Part shown: in pieces, positions 35,523 to 43,896 of the stretch
How the letters are laid out: every line of letters begins with the position of its first letter
Numbering within the stretch: the stretch's first letter is position 1
Source of the DNA: Claveliimonas bilis
Lineage (GTDB): Bacteria > Bacillota > Clostridia > Lachnospirales > Lachnospiraceae
DNA: 64,000 nucleotides
NCBI RefSeq assembly: GCF_030296775.1
Contig: NZ_AP027742.1
Coordinates: 2,914,001-2,978,000, forward strand
Direction: 5' to 3'
Program-made: the position numbers and the translations under genes
Notes under the pieces: generated by a model
Told to the model about the DNA's origin: nothing
Seen by the model: the letters and a program-made list of their open reading frames with translations, nothing else
Databases searched by the model: none

Positions 35523-36488
35523 CTATACCACCTCCGCCTTGATCGATTTCATATGCAAATATTCGATAACCTTATCTACGTCTTCCACATCTACATTAAT
35601 ATAAACAGACCCCATCAGCTTGTCCCTGTATCTGTCCATAGAACCGTATACCAGAGTATAATTGATACCAAGATCTCTGCTCAGCTGTGAGAAAATCTTC
35701 TCCGGATGAGAATCCTTTGTATATACAATCCGAATATTTTTTCCTTCAGTCGGCAAAATTTTTGTCTCATCTTCTCCTGTAAATGCGGCAAACACCTGGG
35801 GAGAATGAAGTAAAATGTCCTCTACTGTCCCTTCCACAGCGACCTTTCCTTCATCCAGTACAGCCACTCTGTTACAAATTTGCTTTACAACTGACATCTC
35901 ATGAGTGACCACTACAATCGTCACTCCCAATGTTTCATTCACTTTTCTTAACAGAGCCAAAATATCCTTCGTGATTTTAGGATCAAGAGCGGAAGTTGCC
36001 TCATCGCACAATAAAATTTTAGAATCCAACGCCAGTGCTCTTGCAATAGCTACGCGCTGCTTCTGACCGCCACTGAGATTTTTTGCCTTCTCTTTTATTT
36101 TTTCTTCCAACCCAACCAGTCTTACCAGCTCTTTTACCTTTTTATCAATTTCACTCTTCTTATATTTCCAACACTCTAACGGAATTGCTATGTTTTTATA
36201 AACTGTTTCTCTGTCTATGATGGCAAACTGCTGAAAAATCATTCCTATGTTTCGTCTAAACTCTCGTATTTCAAAATTTTTTTTAAGGTCTTTCACCTCT
36301 ATTCCATCAACTTTCAAACTTCCACTTTCATATTTCTGCAGTCCGTTAATGCAGCCTAATAATGTCGACTTTCCAGCTCCGCTTTGTCCTATGATTCCGT
36401 ATATATCGCCATCATAAATATTTAAATTAATTCCATTTAGTACTTCCAACTCTCCATAGGACAACTGTAAATCTGATATTTCAATCAT
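35523..36488 (-). CDS. metN: MetN-type ABC transporter ATP-binding protein with NIL domain
   Basis: A 321-residue ATPase. The nucleotide-binding domain (1-235) has Walker A GQSGAGKST, signature LSGGQKQRVAIARAL, Walker B ILLCDEATSALDP and the switch His in VVVTHEMSVV. The last 75 residues form the NIL (ferredoxin-like) domain (IRIVYTKDSHPEKIF, LVYGSMDRYRDKLMG), which in E. coli MetN binds methionine and stops transport when it is plentiful. The presence of NIL argues for a methionine-like or organosulfur ligand. It is preceded by GAGGTGTAAGGC and lies 88 bases after the binding-protein gene. Confidence 0.9.
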   Translation of the reverse strand: MIEISDLQLSYGELEVLNGINLNIYDGDIYGIIGQSGAGKSTLLGCINGLQKYESGSLKVDGIEVKDLKKNFEIREFRRNIGMIFQQFAIIDRETVYKNIAIPLECWKYKKSEIDKKVKELVRLVGLEEKIKEKAKNLSGGQKQRVAIARALALDSKILLCDEATSALDPKITKDILALLRKVNETLGVTIVVVTHEMSVVKQICNRVAVLDEGKVAVEGTVEDILLHSPQVFAAFTGEDETKILPTEGKNIRIVYTKDSHPEKIFSQLSRDLGINYTLVYGSMDRYRDKLMGSVYINVDVEDVDKVIEYLHMKSIKAEVV

Positions 36489-36575
36489 GCCTTACACCTC
36501 ACAATAGTTATAAAAATAGGTGCACAAGTCCGAAAACCTGAGCACCTGTTTCTCTAAGACAGTTTTGTTTTAATT

Positions 36576-37433
36576 CTAAAAAACGATGATAAAGCTTCCG
36601 TCATTTGCTTCTTCCAGATTTTTTCTTGCTGTTTCCGAAGTAAACGCCGTCATCAGGTCTTCTACCCATGGTTCATCTTCATTATCTCCATTAATTACCA
36701 CACCCTGTGCCAATGATGACAGTTCATCAGTATATTCTTCCGTATACAGCAATCCGCTCGTATCATAATCGCCTGCATACATAGTTGGATTATAAGCAAC
36801 TATCATATCTACATCATTTAACGTAGTTGGAACATTTGGTTCTTCTGCTTCTATAAATTCAATGTTCTTTGAATTATCTACAATATCTTCCGCAACATAA
36901 TAGTCCCCATACTGTGGTGATTCAGCTAACTTGATCAATCCCATATCTTCCAATAGTTTTAAAGAACGATCTTTATTGGAAGCATCACTACATATAGTCA
37001 CCTGCGCACCATCTGACAAATCATCAATGCTTTCGTATTTACTAGAATAGCAACAAAATGGTCCGAAAATAATTGGTCCCATAAATTTCAAATTATATCC
37101 TTGTTCGTCATTGAATGTCTGCATATATGCCTCATGCTCATTAAATGATGCATCAATCTCACCAGCATCTAATGCAGTATTTGGCTGAACCGGATCCTGG
37201 AACATTACAATTTCCATTTCATATCCTTCTTCTTCCAGGGCATCTCTAATCGCTTCTGTTACCTGTTCATTTGTTGCAGTTGTCCCGATTTTTAGGACAT
37301 CTTTTTCACTTCCTGTCTCTTCTTCTGATGCATCACTTTGAGTTTCCTCTGATTCATTTGTACTTCCGCAGCCTGCCATTAAGGAAACAGCCATAGCAGC
37401 GCATAAGAATGCACTTACAACTCTCTTCTTCAT
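36576..37433 (-). CDS. metQ: MetQ/NlpA-type substrate-binding lipoprotein
   Basis: A 285-residue lipoprotein. The signal peptide MKKRVVSAFLCAAMAVSLMA ends in lipobox LMAGC (Cys22), followed by an acidic linker. The mature domain (from about 47; DVLKIGTTATNEQVTEAI) is an NlpA/MetQ type II binding fold with ALDAGEIDASFNEHEAYMQ, the family motif that lines the pocket. It captures the ligand outside the cell for the MetNI transporter. As the first gene after an operator-like palindrome it leads the operon with the nitrogenase-like genes. Classical MetQ proteins bind methionine; the true ligand is to be tested. Confidence 0.88.
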   Translation of the reverse strand: MKKRVVSAFLCAAMAVSLMAGCGSTNESEETQSDASEEETGSEKDVLKIGTTATNEQVTEAIRDALEEEGYEMEIVMFQDPVQPNTALDAGEIDASFNEHEAYMQTFNDEQGYNLKFMGPIIFGPFCCYSSKYESIDDLSDGAQVTICSDASNKDRSLKLLEDMGLIKLAESPQYGDYYVAEDIVDNSKNIEFIEAEEPNVPTTLNDVDMIVAYNPTMYAGDYDTSGLLYTEEYTDELSSLAQGVVINGDNEDEPWVEDLMTAFTSETARKNLEEANDGSFIIVF

Positions 37434-37457
37434 TTTTTCCTCCTGTCATCACTATTT

Positions 37458-37489
37458 TAGTTATTATAGTATATTTACTATAGTAACTA
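37458..37489 (-). promoter_or_regulatory. Operator-like palindrome and promoter region of the metQNI-nitrogenase-like operon
   Basis: TAGTTATTATAGTA (37458-37471) and TACTATAGTAACTA (37476-37489) are 14-base arms with one mismatch and a 4-base centre, 25 bases before the metQ start codon. On the minus strand one arm holds TATAAT, a fair -10 box; no strong -35 box was seen. The XRE regulator encoded next to it is a candidate binder. The palindrome would cover RNA polymerase and so suggests repression. Confidence 0.55.
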
Positions 37490-37573
37490 TAAATAAAAAT
37501 TTTCTAAAAGTAAAATTGCTTTTATCTATAATTTCAATCAATATATCGTCTTTTTCTATATATCTAGACAACA

Positions 37574-37604
37574 AAAAAACTGCATACCTTATGGTATACA
37601 GTTT
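37574..37604 (-). terminator. Rho-independent terminator of the XRE gene
   Basis: AAACTGCATACC (37577-37588) and GGTATACAGTTT (37593-37604) pair with one mismatch around TTAT. A T-run follows on the minus strand. It separates the XRE gene from the operon that follows. Confidence 0.8.
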
Positions 37605-37610
37605 CGCTCC

Positions 37611-37946
37611 CTATCTTTTCTTTAGTTTCAGAGCCTGCTTAATCAGCTGCAGGATAATCACTTTATCCTCTTCTTCCTGATCACGCAATTGATTTAAAAT
37701 TTGAATCGTGACCGCATCAACCTTTTGTTCAGGAAGTGTCTCTTCAGCAAAAAATTCCGATAATCCCATTCCCAATGCGTCACAAATTTTTGATATAACC
37801 AGTATTGTGGGATTTTTTTCATTTCTTTCTATTTGTCCTAAATATGCTGTAGTAATTTCTGCTGCAAAAGCCAGCTGCTCCTGACTTAGATGATTCTTCT
37901 TCCTCAGTTTTCTGACTCGTTCACCTGTACTAAAGTTATTACTCAT
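37611..37946 (-). CDS. XRE family HTH regulator
   Basis: A 111-residue protein. Residues about 10-65 form a Cro/C1-type HTH: VRKLRKKNHLSQEQLAFAAE, then ITTAYLGQIERNEKNPTILV. The C-terminal tail (about 70-111) is acidic then basic, and probably a helix for dimerisation. AAGGAG precedes the ATG. It ends in its own terminator, and a palindromic candidate operator lies about 120 bases beyond. It is probably the local regulator of the metQNI-nitrogenase-like genes, perhaps responding to sulfur or methionine status; it might also have arrived with the nearby IS element. Confidence 0.82.
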   Translation of the reverse strand: MSNNFSTGERVRKLRKKNHLSQEQLAFAAEITTAYLGQIERNEKNPTILVISKICDALGMGLSEFFAEETLPEQKVDAVTIQILNQLRDQEEEDKVIILQLIKQALKLKKR

Positions 37947-38059
37947 AATACGCTCCTTTAGTTAATATTACATGAATAAGCCGTCTCACTCAACGTACTA
38001 TAATTATGCAAACAACATCAACTATAATTTCCATTTTCTGGCATATTTCGACAAACATA

Positions 38060-38860
38060 TTTAATCCCTCAGTCGCCCCCACCCGTAAAACGGGTGGCTC
38101 GGGACGCAGGCTCTAAGCCCGCCCTACTTGGCTGCGCCTCAAGGCGCTGGCTTTCTCTTTAAATGCTATGGGAAGTCTGCTGCGCATTCTTCCCACAGCT
38201 CCGTTCAAGCCACATTGCTATTGACTCGTCGCTGCCCCTAAAGGGGCGTTGATACTACTCAGCCCTGACCCTTAAAAGGGTCTTCATATTCTTTCACGCT
38301 GAGTTTGTCTTGCATCATATCTGCTTTTTCCTGATCTTGTATATACTTCTTTATGGTGGCTTCGTTTAATCCAACTGTGCTTACATAATATCCTTCTGAC
38401 CAGAAATGACGGTTCCCAAACTTGTACTTTAAATTTGCGTGCCTGTCAAACATCATCAGGGCACTTTTCCCTTTCAGGTATCCCATAAACGAAGATACGC
38501 TGATTTTCGGCGGTATGCTTACCAGCATATGCACATGATCCGGCATCAGATGTCCTTCCAATATCTCCACCCCTTTATAGCTGCATAACTGTTTTAATAT
38601 GTCTCGCAGGTCAGCTTTGTATTGATTATATACAATTTTTCTCCTATACTTAGGGGTGAAGATGATGTGATATTTACACATCCACTTCGTATGTGCGAGC
38701 GAATTCGTTTGCTTTGCCATAAAATCACCTTTCCTTTCTTTAATAGTGGCCTGAACAACCCTATTATAACGGAAAGGTGATTTTTTGTATAACAAACGTC
38801 GCGCACCCGCATAGCAGGTGGTTTCTATTTCGCACGTTTCCGTTTCTCTGTTGAGAAACT
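38060..38860 (-). mobile_element. IS200/IS605-family element, tnpA only
   Basis: A single Y1 transposase gene with no tnpB lies between two stem-loop ends. The left end has CACCCGT-AAA-ACGGGTG (38080-38096). The right end has CACCCGC-ATA-GCAGGTG (38804-38820, one mismatch). Such subterminal hairpins without inverted terminal repeats are typical. About 160 bases between the left end and the gene contain more small hairpins. The exact cleavage sites were not determined, so limits are approximate. It is inserted upstream of the XRE gene. Confidence 0.75.
38259..38720 (-). CDS. tnpA: IS200-type Y1 transposase TnpA
   Basis: A 153-residue HUH/Y1 transposase. The HUH pair is in MPDHVHMLVSIPP, and the catalytic Tyr is probably that of YIQDQ in the C-terminal helix. 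The opening IIFTPKYRRKIVY is typical. ATG 38720 follows AAAGGTGATTTT; the longer upstream frame is not supported. Length is normal, so the enzyme is probably intact and the element may move by single-strand peel-and-paste at stem-loop ends. Confidence 0.93.
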   Translation of the reverse strand: MAKQTNSLAHTKWMCKYHIIFTPKYRRKIVYNQYKADLRDILKQLCSYKGVEILEGHLMPDHVHMLVSIPPKISVSSFMGYLKGKSALMMFDRHANLKYKFGNRHFWSEGYYVSTVGLNEATIKKYIQDQEKADMMQDKLSVKEYEDPFKGQG

Positions 38861-39136
38861 CCAACATACTCAACAGGGTCTATCCGACCCGTAAAAAAAT
38901 ACTCTTTGAATCATAACACCATGACTCAAAGAGTATTTTCTCTTAATTTATGGAATTAAATTTTCACACTGTCTCCTTCCCACATTCCCTGCTCAGAGTG
39001 TCTGCAAAACTTCTTCGAAGCTCCTTTCTTTCAGAATAAGAAAATCTCTTCCCACTATCATAATTATAAATAGGATAAATATAAAAGCCTCTGAAAGCGA
39101 GTATTTAAACTCTATTTCCAGAGACTTTTATTAATA
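38721..39136. other. Non-coding stretch: IS right end plus two terminators
   Basis: The first 140 bases belong to the IS200-type right end. At 38896-38909 and 38926-38939 a perfect 14-base inverted repeat (AAAATACTCTTTGA and its complement) with T-runs on both sides looks like a terminator. At about 39084-39128 AAAAGCCTCTG pairs with CAGAGACTTTT just after the xylB stop and is the probable end of the pentitol operon. I see no gene in it. Confidence 0.6.
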
Positions 39137-40594
39137 TTAGTAAAGATTTTTCACCGCCGGATAAATCTCTCTGAAACGCCGGTACTGACGTTCATATTTT
39201 TCTACTAATTCGGGTTCCGGCTCCACGGTCCGTACCACCTTTACAATCTTTTCTACCGCCGCTTCTACAGTGGGATATTCTCCGCATCCTACTGCAGCCA
39301 GCATAGCGCCGCCAAGCGCCGGTCCTTCTTCACTTTCCGTCTCGTCCACTTTCAGATTCATGACATTAGCAATGATCTTCTTCCACAGGGAGCTTCTGGC
39401 TCCTCCTCCGCATATTTTCGTCCGGCTGACTGTAATGCCTAAGTTTCTTGCCGCTTCAAGAGAATCTCTCAAACCGAAAGCAACTCCTTCCAGAACAGCC
39501 TGGGTCATATCCTGCCGTGTAGTATCCATGGACATTCCGATAAACAAAGCTCTTGCCTTCGGATCATTATGAGGGGATCTTTCTCCCATCAGATAGGGAA
39601 GATAAAATACGGAGTTTTCTCCAAGATGCTCAATCTTGCTCTGTTCTGCTTCATAATCTTTTGTATTTAAGATTTCATCCATCCACCATTTATTGCAAGA
39701 TGCCGCGCTCAGCATACATCCCATCAAATGATAGTAGCCGTCTGCATGTGCAAAGGAATGGATGCTGTTATATTGATCAACTCCGAAATTTTTACTTGAT
39801 ATGAAAACAGTTCCTGATGTTCCAAGGGAAATATTACAGCGTCCCTCTCCTACCGTTCCTGTTCCCACTGCTGCTGCCGCATTATCCCCGGCACCTGCCA
39901 CAACTTTGACCTTCTCGGTCAGTCCGGCTTTTTCCGCCATTTGAGGGCGGAGCGTGCCTGCTACTTCATAGCTCTCGCAAAGCTTCGGAAGCATCTGTTC
40001 TGTGATTTGGCATATCTCGATCATCTCCTGGGACCAGCACCGGTTTTTTACATCCATGAGCAGCATTCCTGATGCATCCGACATATCTGTACAGAACATT
40101 CCTGTCAGTTTATAGACCACATAATCTTTCGGCAGCATGATCTTAGCTATACGTTTGAAATTTTCCGGCTCATTCTTTTTCATCCAAAGTATTTTTGGGG
40201 CTGTAAAGCCGGCAAATGCAATGTTTGCCGTATATTCTGAGAGTTTCTTTTTTCCCACTTCTTCATTGAGATAGCGGGTCTCCTCTTCCGATCTTCCATC
40301 ATTCCACAGTATGGCGGGGCGTATCGGACGATCCTGGTCATCCAACGTAACCAGTCCATGCATCTGCCCTCCCACACCTATTCCTGCAATCTGCTGCGAA
40401 TCGTATCCCCTGGTAAGTTCCTGAAGCCCTTCCAGTGTCTTCTCCAGCCAGTCCTCCGGATTTTGTTCTGACCATCCCGGATGCGGCAAGAACAATGGAT
40501 ATTCTTTTGACACAATATTTCTTATAGTTCCATCCGCCTCCATTAAGAGGAGCTTCACTGCAGATGTTCCTAAATCCACGCCCACATACAACAT
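39137..40594 (-). CDS. xylB: Xylulokinase
   Basis: A 485-residue FGGY-family kinase that phosphorylates D-xylulose to xylulose 5-phosphate for the pentose phosphate or phosphoketolase pathway. The N-terminal phosphate motif is GVDLGTSAVK (5-14). The sugar-binding part has IGVGGQMHGLV (QMHG is the xylulokinase hallmark) and ILWNDGRS. The ATP side has NISLGTSGTVF and the FGGY-type ICGGGARSSLWKKI. Length is normal. It is the last gene of the operon after the polyol dehydrogenase, by 10 bases. The dehydrogenase makes its keto-pentose from an imported pentitol. Confidence 0.92.
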   Translation of the reverse strand: MLYVGVDLGTSAVKLLLMEADGTIRNIVSKEYPLFLPHPGWSEQNPEDWLEKTLEGLQELTRGYDSQQIAGIGVGGQMHGLVTLDDQDRPIRPAILWNDGRSEEETRYLNEEVGKKKLSEYTANIAFAGFTAPKILWMKKNEPENFKRIAKIMLPKDYVVYKLTGMFCTDMSDASGMLLMDVKNRCWSQEMIEICQITEQMLPKLCESYEVAGTLRPQMAEKAGLTEKVKVVAGAGDNAAAAVGTGTVGEGRCNISLGTSGTVFISSKNFGVDQYNSIHSFAHADGYYHLMGCMLSAASCNKWWMDEILNTKDYEAEQSKIEHLGENSVFYLPYLMGERSPHNDPKARALFIGMSMDTTRQDMTQAVLEGVAFGLRDSLEAARNLGITVSRTKICGGGARSSLWKKIIANVMNLKVDETESEEGPALGGAMLAAVGCGEYPTVEAAVEKIVKVVRTVEPEPELVEKYERQYRRFREIYPAVKNLY

Positions 40595-40604
40595 AATTTT
40601 TCTC

Positions 40605-41651
40605 CTAAATTTTAATAACTGCTTTTACAAGATCTGTCTTATTGTTGACAGCCTCATCAAAGGCCTCCTGTATATTGTCCAGCTCAAATCTGTGTGTAAC
40701 GATTTTCTTCACATCAATCGCGCCGCTTGCCACTGCTGCGATTGCTTTCGGATAAATATTGCGGTAACGGAATACACTCTTGATCTGTGCTTCCTTATCC
40801 ATGATCTGTGCAAAATTGAAAGAAATCTCTTCCTGTGAAGAAATACCTACGAGAGTGATGGTACCACCTCTTCTTACAATAAACGGTGTCTGCGCGATGG
40901 TTACCGGAGAACCTGCTGTCTCAAATACCACATCTGCTCCTCTGCCATTTGTAAGTTTTTCTATCTCTTTTAAGACGTCTCCATTTCCGCCGTTTACTAC
41001 ATAGTCTGCACCAAGCTCTTTTGCCTTTTCAAGCCGGGCATTTACAACATCAGATACGATAACAGTTCCTGCTCCGTGAGCCTTGCATGCAAGGAGAGTC
41101 ACTAGGCCGATGCACCCTGCTCCAAGGATAACTACCGTATCTCCCGTCTGAACTTCACCCTGATTTGCTGCATAAAATCCAACGGAAAGAGGCTCGATCA
41201 GCGCGCCTTCTTCTGTGCTCATATTATCCGGAAGCTTAAAGCACATATCTTCAGGGAAAGCGATATACTCTTCATAGCATCCCTGTACAGGCGGTGTCGC
41301 AAGGAACACTACATCCGGGCAGAGATTATAGTGCCCGGTTTTGCAAAATTCACATTTTCCGCATGTGATTCCCGGTTCCAGAGCAACTTTATCCCCTTCT
41401 TTCAGGCTCTTGACATTTGCTCCTACTTTTTCTACAATTCCTGCACATTCATGTCCAAGCATAAAATCTTTTTCCAGATCCACTTTGTAGGCTCCGCAGC
41501 TGCCGCTGTGGAAATAATGTACGTCCGACCCGCATATCCCCACATATTCCAAATGGACAAGAACTTCGTTATCCCCGATTTCAGGAACCGGTATCTCTTT
41601 GATCACCATTTTGTCAATGCCTCTCATGTAGGCCGCTTTCTGCATCTTCAT
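40605..41651 (-). CDS. Zinc-dependent polyol (xylitol/sorbitol-type) dehydrogenase
   Basis: A 348-residue MDR-family dehydrogenase. The catalytic zinc site includes GICGSDVHYF (Cys), LGHECAGIVEKVG (His, Glu), and the structural zinc set CGKCEFCKTGHYNLC. The NAD site is VVILGAGCIGLV followed by an acidic residue in IVSDVV, which favours NAD over NADP. The sequence resembles sorbitol/xylitol dehydrogenases. With xylulokinase next to it, oxidation of xylitol or D-arabitol to D-xylulose is the best guess. ATG 41651 has GGGAG seven bases upstream; the ATG two codons earlier is too close. Confidence 0.87.
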   Translation of the reverse strand: MKMQKAAYMRGIDKMVIKEIPVPEIGDNEVLVHLEYVGICGSDVHYFHSGSCGAYKVDLEKDFMLGHECAGIVEKVGANVKSLKEGDKVALEPGITCGKCEFCKTGHYNLCPDVVFLATPPVQGCYEEYIAFPEDMCFKLPDNMSTEEGALIEPLSVGFYAANQGEVQTGDTVVILGAGCIGLVTLLACKAHGAGTVIVSDVVNARLEKAKELGADYVVNGGNGDVLKEIEKLTNGRGADVVFETAGSPVTIAQTPFIVRRGGTITLVGISSQEEISFNFAQIMDKEAQIKSVFRYRNIYPKAIAAVASGAIDVKKIVTHRFELDNIQEAFDEAVNNKTDLVKAVIKI

Positions 41652-41682
41652 ACTCATTCTCCCTTCGTTCTTTTATAAAATA

Positions 41683-41710
41683 TGCCTGACAAGCCGAGAC
41701 TTGTCAGGCA
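41683..41710 (-). terminator. Intra-operon hairpin between SBP and dehydrogenase genes
   Basis: TGCCTGACAAG (41683-41693) and CTTGTCAGGCA (41700-41710) form a perfect 11-base stem followed by TATTTTAT on the minus strand. It probably lets binding-protein mRNA accumulate over the downstream enzyme genes. Confidence 0.65.
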
Positions 41711-41759
41711 ACCATTACACATTTTATACGCCTGCTAAAGTCAGGACTTCTTTTCTGTT

Positions 41760-42827
41760 TTATGACAAAGTTCCGTCTTCTGAAATCTCGCCGTTGTCAA
41801 TGTAGATCTGGATATATTCTTCTACATTATCTGCATTGATCTCCGGAGCGTCAACGTAATCGTTTACCTCTGTCACTTCCATTTCTCCTGTTACAACCTT
41901 ATGAGCATAATCCATGTTCATTTCTGCCAGCTCTGCTGCATTCTGGAGTGCTGTGGATGTAAGAAGGCCTTCCTGGATCAGAAGACATCCCTGTGCAGTT
42001 CCGTCTACTCCATATGCGAAGAAACTTGTTGTTCCATCTGCATTTACATAGTCTGTATCTTTTCTGATTGCTTCGATAGCGCCGGCTGCCATATTATCAT
42101 TCATAGAAATGATCGCATCAATATGTGTTCCGGACTGTACCCATGATTCCATGAGTGCCAGTGCTTCATCACTATTCCAGTTTGCATAGTCTTCATAAAG
42201 AATTGTTACATCTGGTCTTTCTTTGAAGAAGTATGTATCCCATGCTTCTCTTCTCTTTTCTGCATGGTAGTTTCCGGATGGTCCTCTAAGTACGACTACA
42301 TTTGCATTCTCCGGTACTTCTTCTACTGCTCTTTCTGCACTTACTTTTGCCTGCTCGATCGGATCAGCGTCTACTGTTCCTGTTCCTTCCATTACGGAAT
42401 CGTCATCGCTTCCGTCAAGGTCACTCTGATGTGTTGTCGGGTTTGTTGTAATAACCGGGATGCCTGCATCTACCAGCTGTTTTACATACGGAGCCTGTGC
42501 TGCATTGTTGTTGGACTGAACAATAACAAGATCATATTCCTGTGTGATACAGTCTTCAAGAAGACCGTTCTCTGTATTGTCATCTCCCTCACCGCTGACA
42601 CAAGTCAATTCAATATCATCATACTGTTCAGCTGCTGCCTGCATCTCTGTTGTCATCCATGCAGCAAATGTATCGGCGCTTGCCCTTGCTACAAAACATA
42701 CTCTGTACTTGTCCCCACTGCCCTCGCCGGAATCAGAAGATCCGCTGTCGCTGGAACTGCTGCACGCTCCAAGGGTCACTACCATGGCTGCGCTCAATAA
42801 TACTGCACTGATTTTTCTCCATTTCAT
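41760..42827 (-). CDS. Sugar ABC transporter substrate-binding lipoprotein (RbsB-like)
   Basis: A 355-residue lipoprotein of the Peripla_BP_4 (ribose/galactose-type) family. Signal peptide with lipobox LGAC (Cys22) and a Ser/Gly/Asp linker precede the mature domain (YRVCFVARASADTFAAWMT). Pocket and hinge features: VIVQSNNNAAQAPYVKQLVD, VVVLRGPSGNYHAEKR, DAIISMNDNMAAGAIEAI and YGVDGTAQG. It delivers a sugar or polyol to the permease and ATPase encoded just upstream. With the dehydrogenase and xylulokinase downstream, a pentitol is likely. Confidence 0.88.
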   Translation of the reverse strand: MKWRKISAVLLSAAMVVTLGACSSSSDSGSSDSGEGSGDKYRVCFVARASADTFAAWMTTEMQAAAEQYDDIELTCVSGEGDDNTENGLLEDCITQEYDLVIVQSNNNAAQAPYVKQLVDAGIPVITTNPTTHQSDLDGSDDDSVMEGTGTVDADPIEQAKVSAERAVEEVPENANVVVLRGPSGNYHAEKRREAWDTYFFKERPDVTILYEDYANWNSDEALALMESWVQSGTHIDAIISMNDNMAAGAIEAIRKDTDYVNADGTTSFFAYGVDGTAQGCLLIQEGLLTSTALQNAAELAEMNMDYAHKVVTGEMEVTEVNDYVDAPEINADNVEEYIQIYIDNGEISEDGTLS

Positions 42828-42890
42828 AATAATTCCTCCTCTTTGTTGTTGATTGGTGATTTTAAAATAAAATGTGTAATGTATAATACG

Positions 42891-43874
42891 TTATTTTGAG
42901 GTTTCTTTCTTCTCTTCTTTTACAACGATTACCTTTTGCGTCTTTTTCGATTTGCTCATTACGTCGAAAGCTACTGCCAGAACAATGATAGCTCCCTGTA
43001 CGATCTGCTGGATGTAGGAGTTGACACCCATCAGGTTCATAACGTTTTCCAGGAATCCGATGATGAATGCACCGGCGATAGTTCCGCTGACTGTTCCGAT
43101 TCCTCCTGTAAATGAAGTTCCGCCGACGATCGCTGCTGTAAGTCCTGTCATTTCATAACCTACTGCTCCGTTTGGAAGTCCGGCATTATTTCTTGCCATG
43201 AAGATCATTCCTGCCAAACCTACCAGAAGTCCGTTTATGATATAGGACTTATAAATGCTTCTCTTGGAATTGATTCCGCTGGCCTCCGCAGCGCTTCTGT
43301 TTCCTCCGATCGCGTAGATCCCGCGTCCGTAACGGGTCTGGTTTACTACATACCAGATAACCACCGTTATGACAATAACGAGGATGACAGGTACAGGTAT
43401 CGGTCCTACCATTCCCTGTCCGATCTCTACAAAATCTCCAAGCTGGAGGATATTCTGTCCGTTCGTATAATAGAGGGCAATACCTCTGGCAGCCTGCTGC
43501 ATTCCCAATGTTGCGATAAATGCAGGCACGTTGCAGTTTGCTACGAAAAATGCATTTACAATATTACAGGATACCGCTACCACCAGGGCAACCAGCACAG
43601 CTGCTGTCATGGACTGTGTCTGCTGATAAGTAGATACAGATAACACTCCTGCAAGAGCAAGAACAGAACCTACTGACAGATCCAGAAAACCACTGATGAT
43701 CAGGAGCATTTCTCCGTAAGCAATCAAAATACCTACACTTAACTGCCTCGACACATTGATCAGGTTATTGCTGTTCAGGAAGTATGGGCTGAGCATACTA
43801 CAGACAATGAACAGGGCAACCAGTACAATGTAAATACTGAATTTTTGTGAATAATGTGAAACTTTTGTTTTCAT
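42891..43874 (-). CDS. Sugar ABC transporter permease (RbsC-like)
   Basis: A 327-residue permease of the BPD_transp_2 family with about 9-10 membrane segments. Typical parts are SGFLDLSVGSVLALAGVLS, NVPAFIATLGMQQAARGIAL, YAIGGNRSAAEASGI (the EAA-like coupling region) and the C-terminal GAIIVLAVAFDVMSK. ATG 43874 was chosen because GAGAGGAAGAAGGAA lies just upstream; the longer frame overlaps the ATPase stop. It acts with RbsA- and RbsB-like partners in the same operon. Confidence 0.88.
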   Translation of the reverse strand: MKTKVSHYSQKFSIYIVLVALFIVCSMLSPYFLNSNNLINVSRQLSVGILIAYGEMLLIISGFLDLSVGSVLALAGVLSVSTYQQTQSMTAAVLVALVVAVSCNIVNAFFVANCNVPAFIATLGMQQAARGIALYYTNGQNILQLGDFVEIGQGMVGPIPVPVILVIVITVVIWYVVNQTRYGRGIYAIGGNRSAAEASGINSKRSIYKSYIINGLLVGLAGMIFMARNNAGLPNGAVGYEMTGLTAAIVGGTSFTGGIGTVSGTIAGAFIIGFLENVMNLMGVNSYIQQIVQGAIIVLAVAFDVMSKSKKTQKVIVVKEEKKETSK

Positions 43875-43896
43875 TTCCTTCTTCCTCTCCTTTCTC

